In this document: piece after piece, positions 44,184 to 52,759 of the stretch
How positions within the stretch are numbered: the first letter of the stretch is position 1
Layout of the letters: the number at the start of each line of letters is the position of its first letter
NCBI GenBank assembly: GCA_044227095.1
Contig: JBGAFV010000001.1
Span: 3,162,001-3,226,000 of the forward strand
DNA: 64,000 nucleotides
From: JACMLD01 sp044227095
GTDB lineage: Bacteria; Bacteroidota; Bacteroidia; Chitinophagales; Chitinophagaceae
Reading direction: 5' to 3'
The notes under the pieces: generated by a model
What the model was told of the DNA's origin: nothing
The model's database searches: none
What the model saw: the letters and a program-made list of their open reading frames with translations, nothing else
Position numbers and translations under genes: made by a program

Positions 44184-45374
44184 ATGAATAAAGAAATGAC
44201 ACATAGCAATAGTGTAACTGAACGGCAGTACCAAATGCCGCCCGGCCTGGAAGCTTTTATAAAAGAAAATTCAGTTGTTGCCCGCTCGCCCGGCAGGATT
44301 AACCTTATTGGCGAACACACTGATTATAATAACGGATTTGTTTTACCGGCCGCCATAGATAAGGCGGCTTATATTGTTATTACGCCCCGCAACGACAATG
44401 AAATTTATCTTCACTCTATTGATTTGCATGAGGATTATCATACCAATACTGCCGATTTAAAAAAATCGATGTTTATGTCGTGGCCCAATTATATTTTGGG
44501 CGTTATAGAACAGTTTGCGCTTGCAGGCGTTGCTATCAGCGGTTTTGATGCTGCACTTACCGGCGATATACCTATTGGTGCCGGCCTTTCATCTTCTGCA
44601 GCGGTAGAATGTGCAGTGGCACTTGCCATGAATGAATTGTATGCAACCAACTTTGATAAGTTTACACTTGTTAAGTTATCGCAGAAAGCAGAAAATGATT
44701 TTGTTGGTGTGCAATGCGGTATTATGGATCAGTTTGCAAGCATGTTTGGCAAACACAATCATGTAATAAGACTCGATTGCCGCTCTTTGGAATTTGAATA
44801 TGTACCGTTTAATATGGACGGCATAAAAATTTTATTGCTTGATACCAATGTAAAACATTCACTCGGTTCTTCTGAATACAATGTACGCCGCAAACAATGC
44901 GAAACAGGTGTGGCGTGGGTACAGCGTTTTGTGCCGGAAGTAAAGAGCTTGCGTGATGTTACACTGGAAATGCTTGACAAATACGTGCTGCACGATGATA
45001 TACTCATTTACCAGCGCTGTAAATATGTGGTAGATGAAAACAACCGTTTGCTTGAAGCCTGCAAAGATTTAACAAAAGGCGATCTCGCAGCTTTTGGTGC
45101 AAGAATGTATGAAGCACATCATGGTTTAAGTAAGTTGTATGAAGTTAGTTGTCCCGAACTTGATTTTCTTGTAACGCATGTACAGGGCAATCCTGCTGTG
45201 CTTGGTGCAAGAATGATGGGTGGCGGTTTTGGCGGTTGCACTATTAATCTTGTAAAAGAAGAAGCTATAGAAGAACTGGTAGAAGAAGCTGCTGCTGCTT
45301 ATAAAAAAGGAATGAATAAAATACTGAAAGCGCATATTGCCAGGATTGAGACAGGCAGTAATATTTTGAGCTAA
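44184..45374 (+). CDS. galK: Galactokinase
   Basis: 396 aa from the ATG at 44184; the frame also opens at a TTG (44166) and a further ATG is at 44196. GHMP kinase motifs are clear: GRINLIGEHTDYNNGFVLP (galactokinase signature, about residue 35), IPIGAGLSSSAAVECA (ATP-binding motif 2) and MMGGGFGGCTINLV near the C-terminus. It phosphorylates galactose to galactose 1-phosphate in the cytoplasm (Leloir pathway). galT and galE are not adjacent. It is 158 bp downstream of amylosucrase and may have its own promoter. Together with the GH97 candidate alpha-galactosidase at the left edge it could serve galactoside use, but the genes are distant. Confidence 0.96.
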   Translation: MNKEMTHSNSVTERQYQMPPGLEAFIKENSVVARSPGRINLIGEHTDYNNGFVLPAAIDKAAYIVITPRNDNEIYLHSIDLHEDYHTNTADLKKSMFMSWPNYILGVIEQFALAGVAISGFDAALTGDIPIGAGLSSSAAVECAVALAMNELYATNFDKFTLVKLSQKAENDFVGVQCGIMDQFASMFGKHNHVIRLDCRSLEFEYVPFNMDGIKILLLDTNVKHSLGSSEYNVRRKQCETGVAWVQRFVPEVKSLRDVTLEMLDKYVLHDDILIYQRCKYVVDENNRLLEACKDLTKGDLAAFGARMYEAHHGLSKLYEVSCPELDFLVTHVQGNPAVLGARMMGGGFGGCTINLVKEEAIEELVEEAAAAYKKGMNKILKAHIARIETGSNILS

Positions 45375-45456
45375 TGAGCTAAGAGGTAAAATGAGGAAAA
45401 AGAGGCAGACTCGACAAACTCCTTTTCTCTCTTAGCCTCTGTGCGAAACACCCTTT

Positions 45457-46278
45457 TTATCTCTTAGCTTCATCAAAAAATTTTCTAAAAAACAATAATT
45501 GATAATCGATGCTGTTTCTCCAGTAGGTTGCATTGTGTATACCGGGGCGTTCGGCATAATCATGTTCAATATTAAGTTTCAGTAATTTCTGGTGAAGGTT
45601 CCTGTTAGGTATAATCAGGAAATCATAAGTGCCACAATCAAAAGTTATTTTCAGTTCCCTGTTCTTCAAATCATTTACAATATTTATTACTGAATTTTTT
45701 TGCAGGTTGGCTGTATATACTGTGCTGTCTCCAAAAAGAGATTTAAAATTCATTCCCTTGGGAAAAAAGCTTAAGTCAACCAATCCACTAATAGAACCTG
45801 CGGCACCAAAAATATCTTTATGCCTTACAGCAAGGTATAAGCCGCCGTGGCCGCCCATGCTTAATCCTGTAATTGCCCTGTGCTGTCTGTCTTTAATTGT
45901 TTTGTAGGTACTGTCTATATGATTAACCAATTCCCTGCTGGTAAATGTTTCATACTTTACAGATGAGTCTGCGGGGCTATCAATATACCAACTGCCGTAG
46001 CCGCCATCGGGACAAACAATAATCATCTGCATTTCATCAACCTTATTTTTTAATTGTGGTGCTACAGTAAGCCAGCGGTTATAATTGCCAGCATAGCCAT
46101 GCAATAAATAGAGAACAGGGTAGGGCTTGTTTGATTTCTTATAATCTGCCGGGGTTATAATTACACAATTGATATTTTTCTGCATTGCGCTGCTATAAAC
46201 AGCAACAGTATCAACATTGCCTGCACTGGCTGTGCTATACAAGCAGCAGGCAAAAAGAACAGCTATTAGCAATTTCAT
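45457..46278 (-). CDS. Secreted alpha/beta-hydrolase esterase (esterase D / CE1-like)
   Basis: 273 aa with a signal peptide (MKLLIAVLFACCLYSTASAG). An alpha/beta-hydrolase fold follows, with YPVLYLLHGYAGNYNRW (oxyanion region), nucleophile Ser in GLSMGGHGG (about residue 145), Asp in FDCGTYDFLI and His in RPGIHNATYW. This resembles S-formylglutathione hydrolase/esterase D and carbohydrate esterase family 1 (feruloyl or acetyl-xylan esterases). An exported location favours a carbohydrate or wall ester substrate. Single gene, convergent with galK across an 82-bp spacer. Confidence 0.9.
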   Translation of the reverse strand: MKLLIAVLFACCLYSTASAGNVDTVAVYSSAMQKNINCVIITPADYKKSNKPYPVLYLLHGYAGNYNRWLTVAPQLKNKVDEMQMIIVCPDGGYGSWYIDSPADSSVKYETFTSRELVNHIDSTYKTIKDRQHRAITGLSMGGHGGLYLAVRHKDIFGAAGSISGLVDLSFFPKGMNFKSLFGDSTVYTANLQKNSVINIVNDLKNRELKITFDCGTYDFLIIPNRNLHQKLLKLNIEHDYAERPGIHNATYWRNSIDYQLLFFRKFFDEAKR

Positions 46279-46425
46279 TCAATGGATGTTTTAATAAAAA
46301 TAATGCATGTCCGTAAGTAAAACCGTGTTGCCGCTGTTAATGCTGAAAATTTATTTCCATTTGTACATGCTGCATGCCAGTCTTCACTTCTTTTTTCCTT
46401 TTGTCTTTTTTGGTACAAACAAAAT

Positions 46426-46456
46426 TTTGTGGGTAAGGTTCGGTAATATATATTTG
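46426..46456 (+). promoter_or_regulatory. Bacteroidota-type promoter of the SPFH gene, overlapped by a palindrome
   Basis: TTTG (46426-46429), a 19-bp spacer and TATATTTG (46449-46456) fit the TTTG/TAnnTTTG consensus of the primary sigma factor in this phylum. A perfect 14-bp palindrome ATTTGATATCAAAT (46452-46465) overlaps the -7 box and could be an operator. The start codon is 35 bp downstream. Confidence 0.75.
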
Positions 46457-46490
46457 ATATCAAATTAATATCATTTTAAATTAACTCTGT

Positions 46491-47369
46491 ATGGAAAAGG
46501 AATTAAAAGCAATGTCTGGTTACCTGGCATTGATTCTTGCAATTGGTAGTCTTATAGGTGCAGTAGCTTGTTTTGTAACAGGCGTAGGTCGCAATCATAC
46601 ATCAAATGTGGGGCTTCTGCTATTAGCTTTTCTGCTTGTAGTAACGGGTATTTTTTTATTTAAAGGCGTTATGGTAGTAAACCCCAATCACGCAAGGGTT
46701 TGCACTTTCTTTGGTAAATATGTAGGTACTGTAAAAGAGAATGGCCTGCTTTGGGTAAACCCGCTTTATTCAAGCTATCGTATTACTATGCGTTCTCAGA
46801 ACCTTAATGGCCAACAATTAAAAGTGAACGATAAAATGGGTAATCCCATAGAGATTGCTGCTGTAATAGTATGGCAGGTACGTGATACTTACAAAGCATC
46901 TTTTGAAGTAGCAGACTTTCAGCAGTATGTAGGTATACAAAGCGAGGCAGCAGTTCGTCACCTTGCTACCAGTTGCCCTTACGACCAAATGGAAGATGAA
47001 AAGGCAGAGATAACGTTAAGGGATGGTGGAGAAAAAGTAAATGAAATGCTTGAAAAAGAATTAATGGAAAGACTTGCACCAGCAGGTATATTAATTAAAG
47101 AAGCCCGTATCAGCCACCTGGCGTATGCGCCGGAAATAGCAGGGGCTATGTTACAGCGTCAACAGGCAACAGCTATTGTGGCTGCACGTTTTAAAATTGT
47201 AGAAGGTGCTGTAGGAATGGTGGAGCTTGCCCTCGAAATGCTTAGCAAAAAAAATATAGTAAATCTTGATGAAGAAAAGAAAGCTGCAATGGTTAGCAAC
47301 CTGATGGTGGTATTGTGTGGCGAAAAAGCAGCAACACCGGTATTGAATACCGGTACGCTTTACCAGTAA
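46491..47369 (+). CDS. SPFH/Band 7 domain membrane protein
   Basis: 292 aa. Two hydrophobic segments (about residues 8-30 and 40-62) precede an SPFH domain that starts at VNPNHARVCTFFGKYVGTV and includes VIVWQVRDTYKASFEVADF. A helical stretch with LRDGGEKVNEMLEKELMERL follows, then a short C-terminus. SPFH proteins oligomerise on membranes as cage-like assemblies and often modulate membrane proteases (stomatin, prohibitin, HflK/C). No NfeD partner is adjacent; instead a ribbon-helix-helix gene follows 32 bp later, an association seen often in Bacteroidota. A consensus promoter lies immediately upstream. Confidence 0.93.
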   Translation: MEKELKAMSGYLALILAIGSLIGAVACFVTGVGRNHTSNVGLLLLAFLLVVTGIFLFKGVMVVNPNHARVCTFFGKYVGTVKENGLLWVNPLYSSYRITMRSQNLNGQQLKVNDKMGNPIEIAAVIVWQVRDTYKASFEVADFQQYVGIQSEAAVRHLATSCPYDQMEDEKAEITLRDGGEKVNEMLEKELMERLAPAGILIKEARISHLAYAPEIAGAMLQRQQATAIVAARFKIVEGAVGMVELALEMLSKKNIVNLDEEKKAAMVSNLMVVLCGEKAATPVLNTGTLYQ

Positions 47370-47401
47370 TAAAATATCCTTAATGATAAAAGCCGCTTTG
47401 A

Positions 47402-47596
47402 ATGGCAGATAAGAAAAGTTTTGTTTTACGAATAGATGAAGATGTTTTTAAAGTGCTGGAAAAATGGGCCGCTGACGATTTTCGCAGTGTAAACGGACAA
47501 ATAGAATGGATAATAAACCAGCAATTAAAAACGCATGGGCGGTTAAAAACGGCAAAGGATAATAATGCGGGTAAGGGAAAGAATCGTGAATCGTGA
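47402..47596 (+). CDS. Arc-like ribbon-helix-helix DNA-binding protein
   Basis: 64 aa. The segment KKSFVLRIDEDVFKVLEKWA followed by DDFRSVNGQIEWIINQQL is a typical Arc/MetJ ribbon-helix-helix: a short beta strand then two helices. Such proteins dimerise and bind palindromic operators. The C-terminal ~15 residues are basic and the final codons plus stop lie within the 7-bp tandem repeat at 47581-47640. It follows the SPFH gene by 32 bp, so the pair is probably an operon. It is a candidate autoregulator acting on the palindrome at 46452-46465. Confidence 0.88.
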   Translation: MADKKSFVLRIDEDVFKVLEKWAADDFRSVNGQIEWIINQQLKTHGRLKTAKDNNAGKGKNRES

Positions 47597-47640
47597 ATCG
47601 TGAATCGTGAATCGTGAATCGTGAATCGTGAATCGTGAAT
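47581..47640. repeat. Heptanucleotide tandem repeat (GAATCGT), 8.6 copies
   Basis: A perfect array of GAATCGT units spans 60 bp and covers the stop codon (47594-47596) of the ribbon-helix-helix gene. Because the first stop occurs within the first two to three units, changes in copy number would not alter the protein but would change the 3' end of the mRNA. Confidence 0.95.
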
Positions 47641-47664
47641 AATTATTGGCAATGCAAGGTATGT

Positions 47665-47760
47665 TATTGTTTAAGGCAAGCCCTGAAAGGGCGTAGTATA
47701 AATAGCCACGGGTGAAACCCGTGGTGCAAATGAATATAATGATCAACCCTGAAGGGGTTG
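47665..47760. repeat. Cluster of three short palindromic repeats
   Basis: GCCCTGAAAGGGC, CCACGGGTGAAACCCGTGG and CAACCCTGAAGGGGTTG lie in a row between convergent genes. All have a G/A-rich loop (GAAA, TGAAA or GAAG-like) as in the 5-kb repeat field, so they probably belong to the same broad family of Bacteroidota intergenic palindromes. Confidence 0.75.
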
Positions 47761-47897
47761 AATAGAAAATAAGAAGGCGTTGGTAAAAAATAGACGCCCA
47801 ATGATACAAAGCCGAAGAGTGCGACGTCCGCCCGGCCACGCCATTCGGACGGGCAAAAGAAGCTGTATTAAAAAAACAAATGCCGGCAACAAAAAAT

Positions 47898-47932
47898 AAA
47901 AAAGGTTGATCAGAAATGATCAACCTTTTTTT
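47898..47932. terminator. Bidirectional terminator between the RHH gene and isocitrate dehydrogenase
   Basis: AAAGGTTGATC (47901-47911) pairs perfectly with GATCAACCTTT (47918-47928), flanked by A run on the left and T run on the right, so it can stop transcription from both sides. It lies 25 bp after the icd stop. Confidence 0.85.
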
Positions 47933-47956
47933 AGAAATCAACCCTTCAACTAAAAA

Positions 47957-49189
47957 TTATTTTAGTTTCTTCTGCAGGTTTTCATTAATAGCTTCAAGGA
48001 ATTCTTCTGTGTATAAGAAATGATCTCCGTGTTTTACTTTATTGCCATGTACGCACACAGCAAGGTCTTTTGTCATTTTGCCCTGCTCTACAGTTTCAAT
48101 ACAAACTGCTTCAAGCGCATTGGCAAAATCAATCAACGGCTGGTTGCCATCTAATTTACCACGAAAAGCCAGTCCGCGTGTCCATGCAAAAATAGAGGCA
48201 ATAGGATTAGTAGATGTAGGTTTGCCTGCCTGGTGATCACGATAGTGGCGTGTAACCGTACCATGTGCAGCTTCTGCTTCCATGGTTTTTCCATCTGGGG
48301 TTACCAGTACAGAAGTCATTAAACCAAGACTGCCAAAACCCTGTGCAACAGTATCGCTTTGTACATCGCCATCATAATTCTTACATGCCCATACAAAGTT
48401 GCCGTTCCATTTTAATGCACTTGCTACCATGTCATCAATCAAACGATGTTCGTATACTATGCCAGCAGCATCAAAAGCGGTTTTAAATTCTTTATCAAAA
48501 ATATCCTGGAAGATATCTTTAAAGCGGCCATCGTATTTTTTAAGAATGGTATTTTTTGTAGAGAGATACAGCGGCCATTTTTTACTAAGCGCCATATTAA
48601 AGCAACTTCCTGCAAAACCAATAATACTTTCGTCTGTATTGTACATGGTCATTGCAACGCCATCGCCTTTAAAATTAAATACTTCAAAAGTCTGTGCCTC
48701 ACCACCGCCTTCTGGTGTAAAGGTCATGGTAAGTTTTCCTTTGCCTTTAATAACAGTGTCGGTTGCACGATATTGATCACCAAAAGCATGACGGCCTACA
48801 ATGATTGGTGCCGTCCAATTGGTTACAAGGCGTGGGATGTTTTTAATAACAATGGGTTCGCGGAAAACTGTTCCATCAAGAATATTGCGGATAGTACCAT
48901 TTGGGCTCTTCCACATTTGTTTTAATGAAAATTCTTTTACCCTTGCTTCATCCGGCGTAATGGTAGCACATTTAATACCTACACCATATTGTCTTATAGC
49001 ATTTGCTGCGTCTACAGTTACTTTATCGTCAGTTTTGTCGCGGTACTCCATTCCAAGATCGTAATACTTAATATCAATGTCAAGGTAGGGAAGTATCAGT
49101 TTGTCTTTAATAAATTTCCAGATAATTCTTGTCATTTCGTCGCCATCCAGTTCAACCACCGGGTTGGCTACTTTAATCTTTTGCGCCAT
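47957..49189 (-). CDS. icd: NADP-dependent isocitrate dehydrogenase, eukaryote-like dimeric type
   Basis: 410 aa. It oxidises isocitrate to 2-oxoglutarate in the TCA cycle. Sequence hallmarks of the homodimeric type II enzyme are present: NPVVELDGDEMTRIIWKFIK at the N-terminus, ATITPDEARV, SPNGTIRNILDGTVFREPI for isocitrate binding, and EAAHGTVTRHYRDHQAGK near the coenzyme site. Length and motifs are normal. Cytoplasmic, single gene. A promoter with CTTG-N19-TAGGTTTG lies just upstream and a strong hairpin terminator downstream. Confidence 0.97.
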   Translation of the reverse strand: MAQKIKVANPVVELDGDEMTRIIWKFIKDKLILPYLDIDIKYYDLGMEYRDKTDDKVTVDAANAIRQYGVGIKCATITPDEARVKEFSLKQMWKSPNGTIRNILDGTVFREPIVIKNIPRLVTNWTAPIIVGRHAFGDQYRATDTVIKGKGKLTMTFTPEGGGEAQTFEVFNFKGDGVAMTMYNTDESIIGFAGSCFNMALSKKWPLYLSTKNTILKKYDGRFKDIFQDIFDKEFKTAFDAAGIVYEHRLIDDMVASALKWNGNFVWACKNYDGDVQSDTVAQGFGSLGLMTSVLVTPDGKTMEAEAAHGTVTRHYRDHQAGKPTSTNPIASIFAWTRGLAFRGKLDGNQPLIDFANALEAVCIETVEQGKMTKDLAVCVHGNKVKHGDHFLYTEEFLEAINENLQKKLK

Positions 49190-49215
49190 GGTTAAGTGTT
49201 TGTTTAAGTGAGTGG

Positions 49216-49246
49216 CAAACCTACAGAATTTGAAGGATTTTTCAAG
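49216..49246 (-). promoter_or_regulatory. Promoter of the isocitrate dehydrogenase gene
   Basis: On the minus strand CTTG (49246-49243), 19 bp, then TAGGTTTG (49223-49216) match the Bacteroidota -33/-7 consensus with one mismatch in the -33 box. The start codon is 27 bp further on. Confidence 0.65.
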
Positions 49247-49362
49247 AGTTGACTTTTAGGGGTGGCAGTATGTCTTATTTTAATCCCGTTTCGCTTGTTG
49301 CTGTAGTAATTTTTTTTAACTTACATAACATCACAACTCCTTCCTGAGAAATATACCCGGCA

Positions 49363-49932
49363 ATGGAAAAATTGTATAGTTATATCAGCCAATATGCCAG
49401 CATTACACCTGAGGAATTCGGAAGGATAACACAGTTACTGGAAATCGTTCAATGTGGCAAGAAGCATATACTCACACAGAAGGGCCAGGTAGAGAAAAAC
49501 CTTTACATTATAAGGGAAGGCCTGGTTAGAAAATTTTTTTATAAAAACAAGGAAGAGATTATTACCCAACTTGCCAGAGAGGATGATCTTATTTGCTCTT
49601 CTGTTTCATTTTTATCACAAAAGCCTTCAGAATACATAGTAGAAACACTTGAGCCTTGTACTTTATTTGCATTGAGTTATGAAAACCTGCAAAAAATGTA
49701 TACATGGGGTCCGCATATAAACAGGCTGGGCAGGCTTATTACCTTAGATTGGTTGTTGCAGAAAGAAATATGGGAACACGACAGGTTGCGCCAGGAACCC
49801 CGTGAACGTTTTATAAGGTTTATGCATGAGAACAACGATTTAGTGCAACGTGTACAGCAAAAATACCTTGCTTCTTATCTTAACATGAAACCCGAAACGT
49901 TTAGCCGGTATAAGCATTTATTAAAAAACTAA
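49363..49932 (+). CDS. Crp/Fnr-family regulator with cyclic-nucleotide-binding fold
   Basis: 189 aa. An N-terminal jelly-roll (about residues 15-125, KKHILTQKGQVEKNLYIIREGL) is followed by a dimerisation helix and a short HTH (VQQKYLASYLNMKPETFSRYKH). The phosphate-binding cassette of cAMP-binding proteins (GE...RxA) is not conserved, so cAMP binding is doubtful. The C-terminus ends right after the recognition helix and lacks the usual wing. It is followed after 19 bp by a paralogue of similar length, so the pair probably arose by tandem duplication and may act as heterodimer or as cross-regulators. Target genes unknown. Confidence 0.88.
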   Translation: MEKLYSYISQYASITPEEFGRITQLLEIVQCGKKHILTQKGQVEKNLYIIREGLVRKFFYKNKEEIITQLAREDDLICSSVSFLSQKPSEYIVETLEPCTLFALSYENLQKMYTWGPHINRLGRLITLDWLLQKEIWEHDRLRQEPRERFIRFMHENNDLVQRVQQKYLASYLNMKPETFSRYKHLLKN

Positions 49933-49951
49933 GGGTAAGTATTCATCAATA

Positions 49952-50578
49952 ATGAACGAACAGATACTATATAAACAATATCTTGATACTGTACTTGCCT
50001 ACTTCAGGCGTTTTATTGATTTATCCAATGAAGAGTTTGATTTTATTGCCCCTTATTTTGAAATAAGAAAGTTTGATAAAAAAACAAAAGTGCTGAAGAT
50101 TGGAGAAATTGATGCTTACTTCAACATTATCATGAAAGGCCTGGCAAGAAAGTACATGGTGGTAAACAAAAAAGAAATCACGATACAATTGTCTACAGAA
50201 GGACATATGCTTCACTCAGAAATTTCTTTTAACCTGCAAAAACCTTCAGATTGTATAATTGAATCCATAGAACCGGTTACTTTTCTTTCTATCAGCTATA
50301 GCAATGTGCAGATGATTTATGAAAAATTTCCCAAGATAGAAAAGCTTGGCAGGATGATTATTACGGAAATGTTTATTAAAAAAGATCAACGAGATTTTAA
50401 ACACCTCAATACATCTACGCGGGAACGTTTTCTTGATTATGTACAAAACCATCCGGATATGCTGCAAAGGGTTCCGCAAAAATATCTTGCATCATACCTT
50501 AATATTAAACCGGAAACTTTTAGTCGCCTAAAGCATTTATTAAGGCCAAAAAGAAATGTGCCAGTTAAGGAAGGGTGA
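49952..50578 (+). CDS. Crp/Fnr-family regulator, tandem paralogue
   Basis: 208 aa, same architecture as the preceding gene: cNMP-like jelly-roll (KKTKVLKIGEIDAYFNIIMK), central helix, and C-terminal HTH (PQKYLASYLNIKPETFSRLK). The HTH is almost identical between the two, while the N-terminal halves have diverged, suggesting shared DNA targets with different signals. The canonical cAMP-binding arginine cassette is again absent. The two genes are 19 bp apart and cotranscribed. Likely a cytoplasmic transcription factor, signal unknown. Confidence 0.88.
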   Translation: MNEQILYKQYLDTVLAYFRRFIDLSNEEFDFIAPYFEIRKFDKKTKVLKIGEIDAYFNIIMKGLARKYMVVNKKEITIQLSTEGHMLHSEISFNLQKPSDCIIESIEPVTFLSISYSNVQMIYEKFPKIEKLGRMIITEMFIKKDQRDFKHLNTSTRERFLDYVQNHPDMLQRVPQKYLASYLNIKPETFSRLKHLLRPKRNVPVKEG

Positions 50579-50651
50579 TTGGTTAACTAGTTGGTCAGCC
50601 GATTGCTTACCATGGTTCTATTACCAATCAACTGATCAACTAGTATCCTAA

Positions 50652-52493
50652 TTACAAATTGATATACTTGTCCTTCGGATATTTTACACTATAACTAACA
50701 CGTACTTTTTTTATAGCGCCGGGTTCCAATTGCAATTTCCACGTAAGCACACCCAGTTCTTTATTATCGGCGGCTTCGCTGCTTTCCAACAGTTCCACTT
50801 CAATGTCTTTGTTTGTAGATAGAGGGTATTGGTCTTTAAGTAACATTTGTACTGCTTCTTTTTTATTGTTCTTCACCGTTAGCTCATAAGTGAAGATTTG
50901 TTTTTTATTGCTGCCCAAAAATTTAATACTGCTGTAATCTTTTAATTTTTCTTTTTTTACTACTATGCGTTTATCTTTCCCCAATGTAAGGTTAAGTGTG
51001 TCCATTGTTGAATTTGGATCTATATAAGACTTGCCAATATAAGTTTCTTCAAAAATAATATTGGCTTCGCCTGGCAGCAGGTTCAGTTGTTCCCAGTCTG
51101 CTACTTCTGCCAGCAGGTATGCATCCTTATCTAGTTTTGGCACTGAATAATATTTGAATAGTGTATTTACCGGCATTTCTTTTAATGAAACATTTTGCTC
51201 TTTACCATTTCCGGGTACATCGTAAGGAAGGTCAATATCAAATACAACATTCAGTTCGTTGTCTTTTACAGAAATATAATCACCTAATGCATCTTTAAGC
51301 GTAACCATTATTACACCATTTGCAGCCTGTGCGCCATAGATGGAAGTTGTATTGGCATCTTTTAATACATCCATGCTTTTAATGTTTTTAGGATCTATTT
51401 TTTCAAAATCATCTGCTTTTATAATTTCTCCATTTACTACATACACGGGAGCACTTGAATTATTTATACTAGAATTACCTCGTACCCTAAGTTTGTTTTG
51501 GGTTGCATAGCCTGTTACTACTACTTCATTTAATTTCTTATCATCAACGCTCAATCCCGCTACTTTTCCTTGTAAAGCAGATTGTATAGAATTCATGTAC
51601 AAATTGTTTTCCATTCTTGTTATTGGGTCGATATAATTAAGAAACCAACTATTAAGAACAGGGGCATTGTTGTTTTGATTGGGTGTTGAAGTAGCCAGTG
51701 TTAGTTTTACCTGTTTCCAATCCAGCCCGGTTGTTTGTACAAGCTTAGCCTTATAAATTAAATTGATTGGTTTGCTTATATTTTCAACGCGAATATCGTA
51801 AGACGGGTTCCAGAAGGCTTTTGAAGTGATATATGATACGGTAAAGTTGCAATTGCCGGCCAGCGGACTTAAAACCTGCAATATTAATTTGCCGGTAGTT
51901 TTGTTATTTTTTTCTTCTTCTTCATTTATCTGCAATTTTATTTTTTCTATGATCTCGTTAAGCTTGTTTGCTTTTTCCTGGTATTGAACAATTTCATTCT
52001 GGGTTTCTGAAGATTTGTTTTTGTAATAGTCCATCATCTTCATTAACTCTGTAACACTAAGACCAGTTTGTGTTCCTCTTATTTCCCTGTTGGCTTTAAG
52101 CAGATCGAGTAATTCGTAATCTGTTTTTAGCGCTACCTGTATTTTATTAACTTCTTTGCTTATAACTTCCATAGAGTCTTCCATTCTTTTTATCGACGGA
52201 GATTTAATAGCAGGCTTTAAAAAATCAGTAGAGAATTCAATTGATAGTATGGTTAGCTTTTCATCTGAACCAACCTGTACACTATTTATATCTATTGCGT
52301 TACTAATTCCTTCAATTATAATGTCATTGTTTCCCTGTTTTAATACAGCTTTCGCTGTGTGGGTGAGTTCAGCACCAGAGCGGTAAACGGTTGCAGATTT
52401 CAATGAAGAAGGAACGATAATTTTTTCATCGCCTGCGAGTAATACGGATTGTGCAAAAACTAAAATGGCAATAACTGCTGCAATTTTTTTCAT
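50652..52493 (-). CDS. DUF4139 (MuiA-like) protein with an inserted TonB-plug domain
   Basis: 613 aa with a signal peptide (AAVIAILVFAQSVLLAG). An N-terminal DUF4140 region (VPSSLKSATVYRSGAEL...) is followed by a long coiled coil (about residues 90-190, EVNKIQVALKTDYELL; LNEIIEKIKLQINEEEEK) and DUF4139 (SKAFWNPSYDIRVENI; LEPGAIKKVRVSYSV at the end). Between, at about 315-396, is a segment like a SusC-type TonB plug: EVVVTGYATQNKLRVRG, SAPVYVVNGE, MDVLKDANTTSIYGAQAANG. In SusC receptors this gates the barrel, but no barrel follows here. Role unknown; it could bind TonB or a substrate in the periplasm. Single gene. Confidence 0.88.
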   Translation of the reverse strand: MKKIAAVIAILVFAQSVLLAGDEKIIVPSSLKSATVYRSGAELTHTAKAVLKQGNNDIIIEGISNAIDINSVQVGSDEKLTILSIEFSTDFLKPAIKSPSIKRMEDSMEVISKEVNKIQVALKTDYELLDLLKANREIRGTQTGLSVTELMKMMDYYKNKSSETQNEIVQYQEKANKLNEIIEKIKLQINEEEEKNNKTTGKLILQVLSPLAGNCNFTVSYITSKAFWNPSYDIRVENISKPINLIYKAKLVQTTGLDWKQVKLTLATSTPNQNNNAPVLNSWFLNYIDPITRMENNLYMNSIQSALQGKVAGLSVDDKKLNEVVVTGYATQNKLRVRGNSSINNSSAPVYVVNGEIIKADDFEKIDPKNIKSMDVLKDANTTSIYGAQAANGVIMVTLKDALGDYISVKDNELNVVFDIDLPYDVPGNGKEQNVSLKEMPVNTLFKYYSVPKLDKDAYLLAEVADWEQLNLLPGEANIIFEETYIGKSYIDPNSTMDTLNLTLGKDKRIVVKKEKLKDYSSIKFLGSNKKQIFTYELTVKNNKKEAVQMLLKDQYPLSTNKDIEVELLESSEAADNKELGVLTWKLQLEPGAIKKVRVSYSVKYPKDKYINL

Positions 52494-52700
52494 AAAAGCA
52501 TCTTTTAAATGAATGATTTAGTTGTGGATGCCGGGGAAAAAGAAATTGCATAAATGAGTAAGAAATTTCAGGCAAAGAAAACCAGGGAGATGTTTTACGC
52601 AAAGAGCGCAACGGAGCAAAGAAAGCAAACATGTATTGAGAATAAAATTACGTTGTGTTTGCCGCTCCTCCGTGAGCGTCTCGAGAAAAATAGAATAGAC

Positions 52701-52735
52701 AAAAAAATCCCTCCTGCTTTTAACAGGAGGGATTT
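52701..52735. terminator. Bidirectional hairpin terminator
   Basis: AAATCCCTCCTG (52705-52716) pairs with CAGGAGGGATTT (52724-52735), preceded by an A run. It lies 25 bp after the minus-strand glucan phosphorylase stop, where on that strand it is followed by T's. Confidence 0.8.
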
Positions 52736-52759
52736 GCTTTATTAGAAGCTTTCTTTTTA

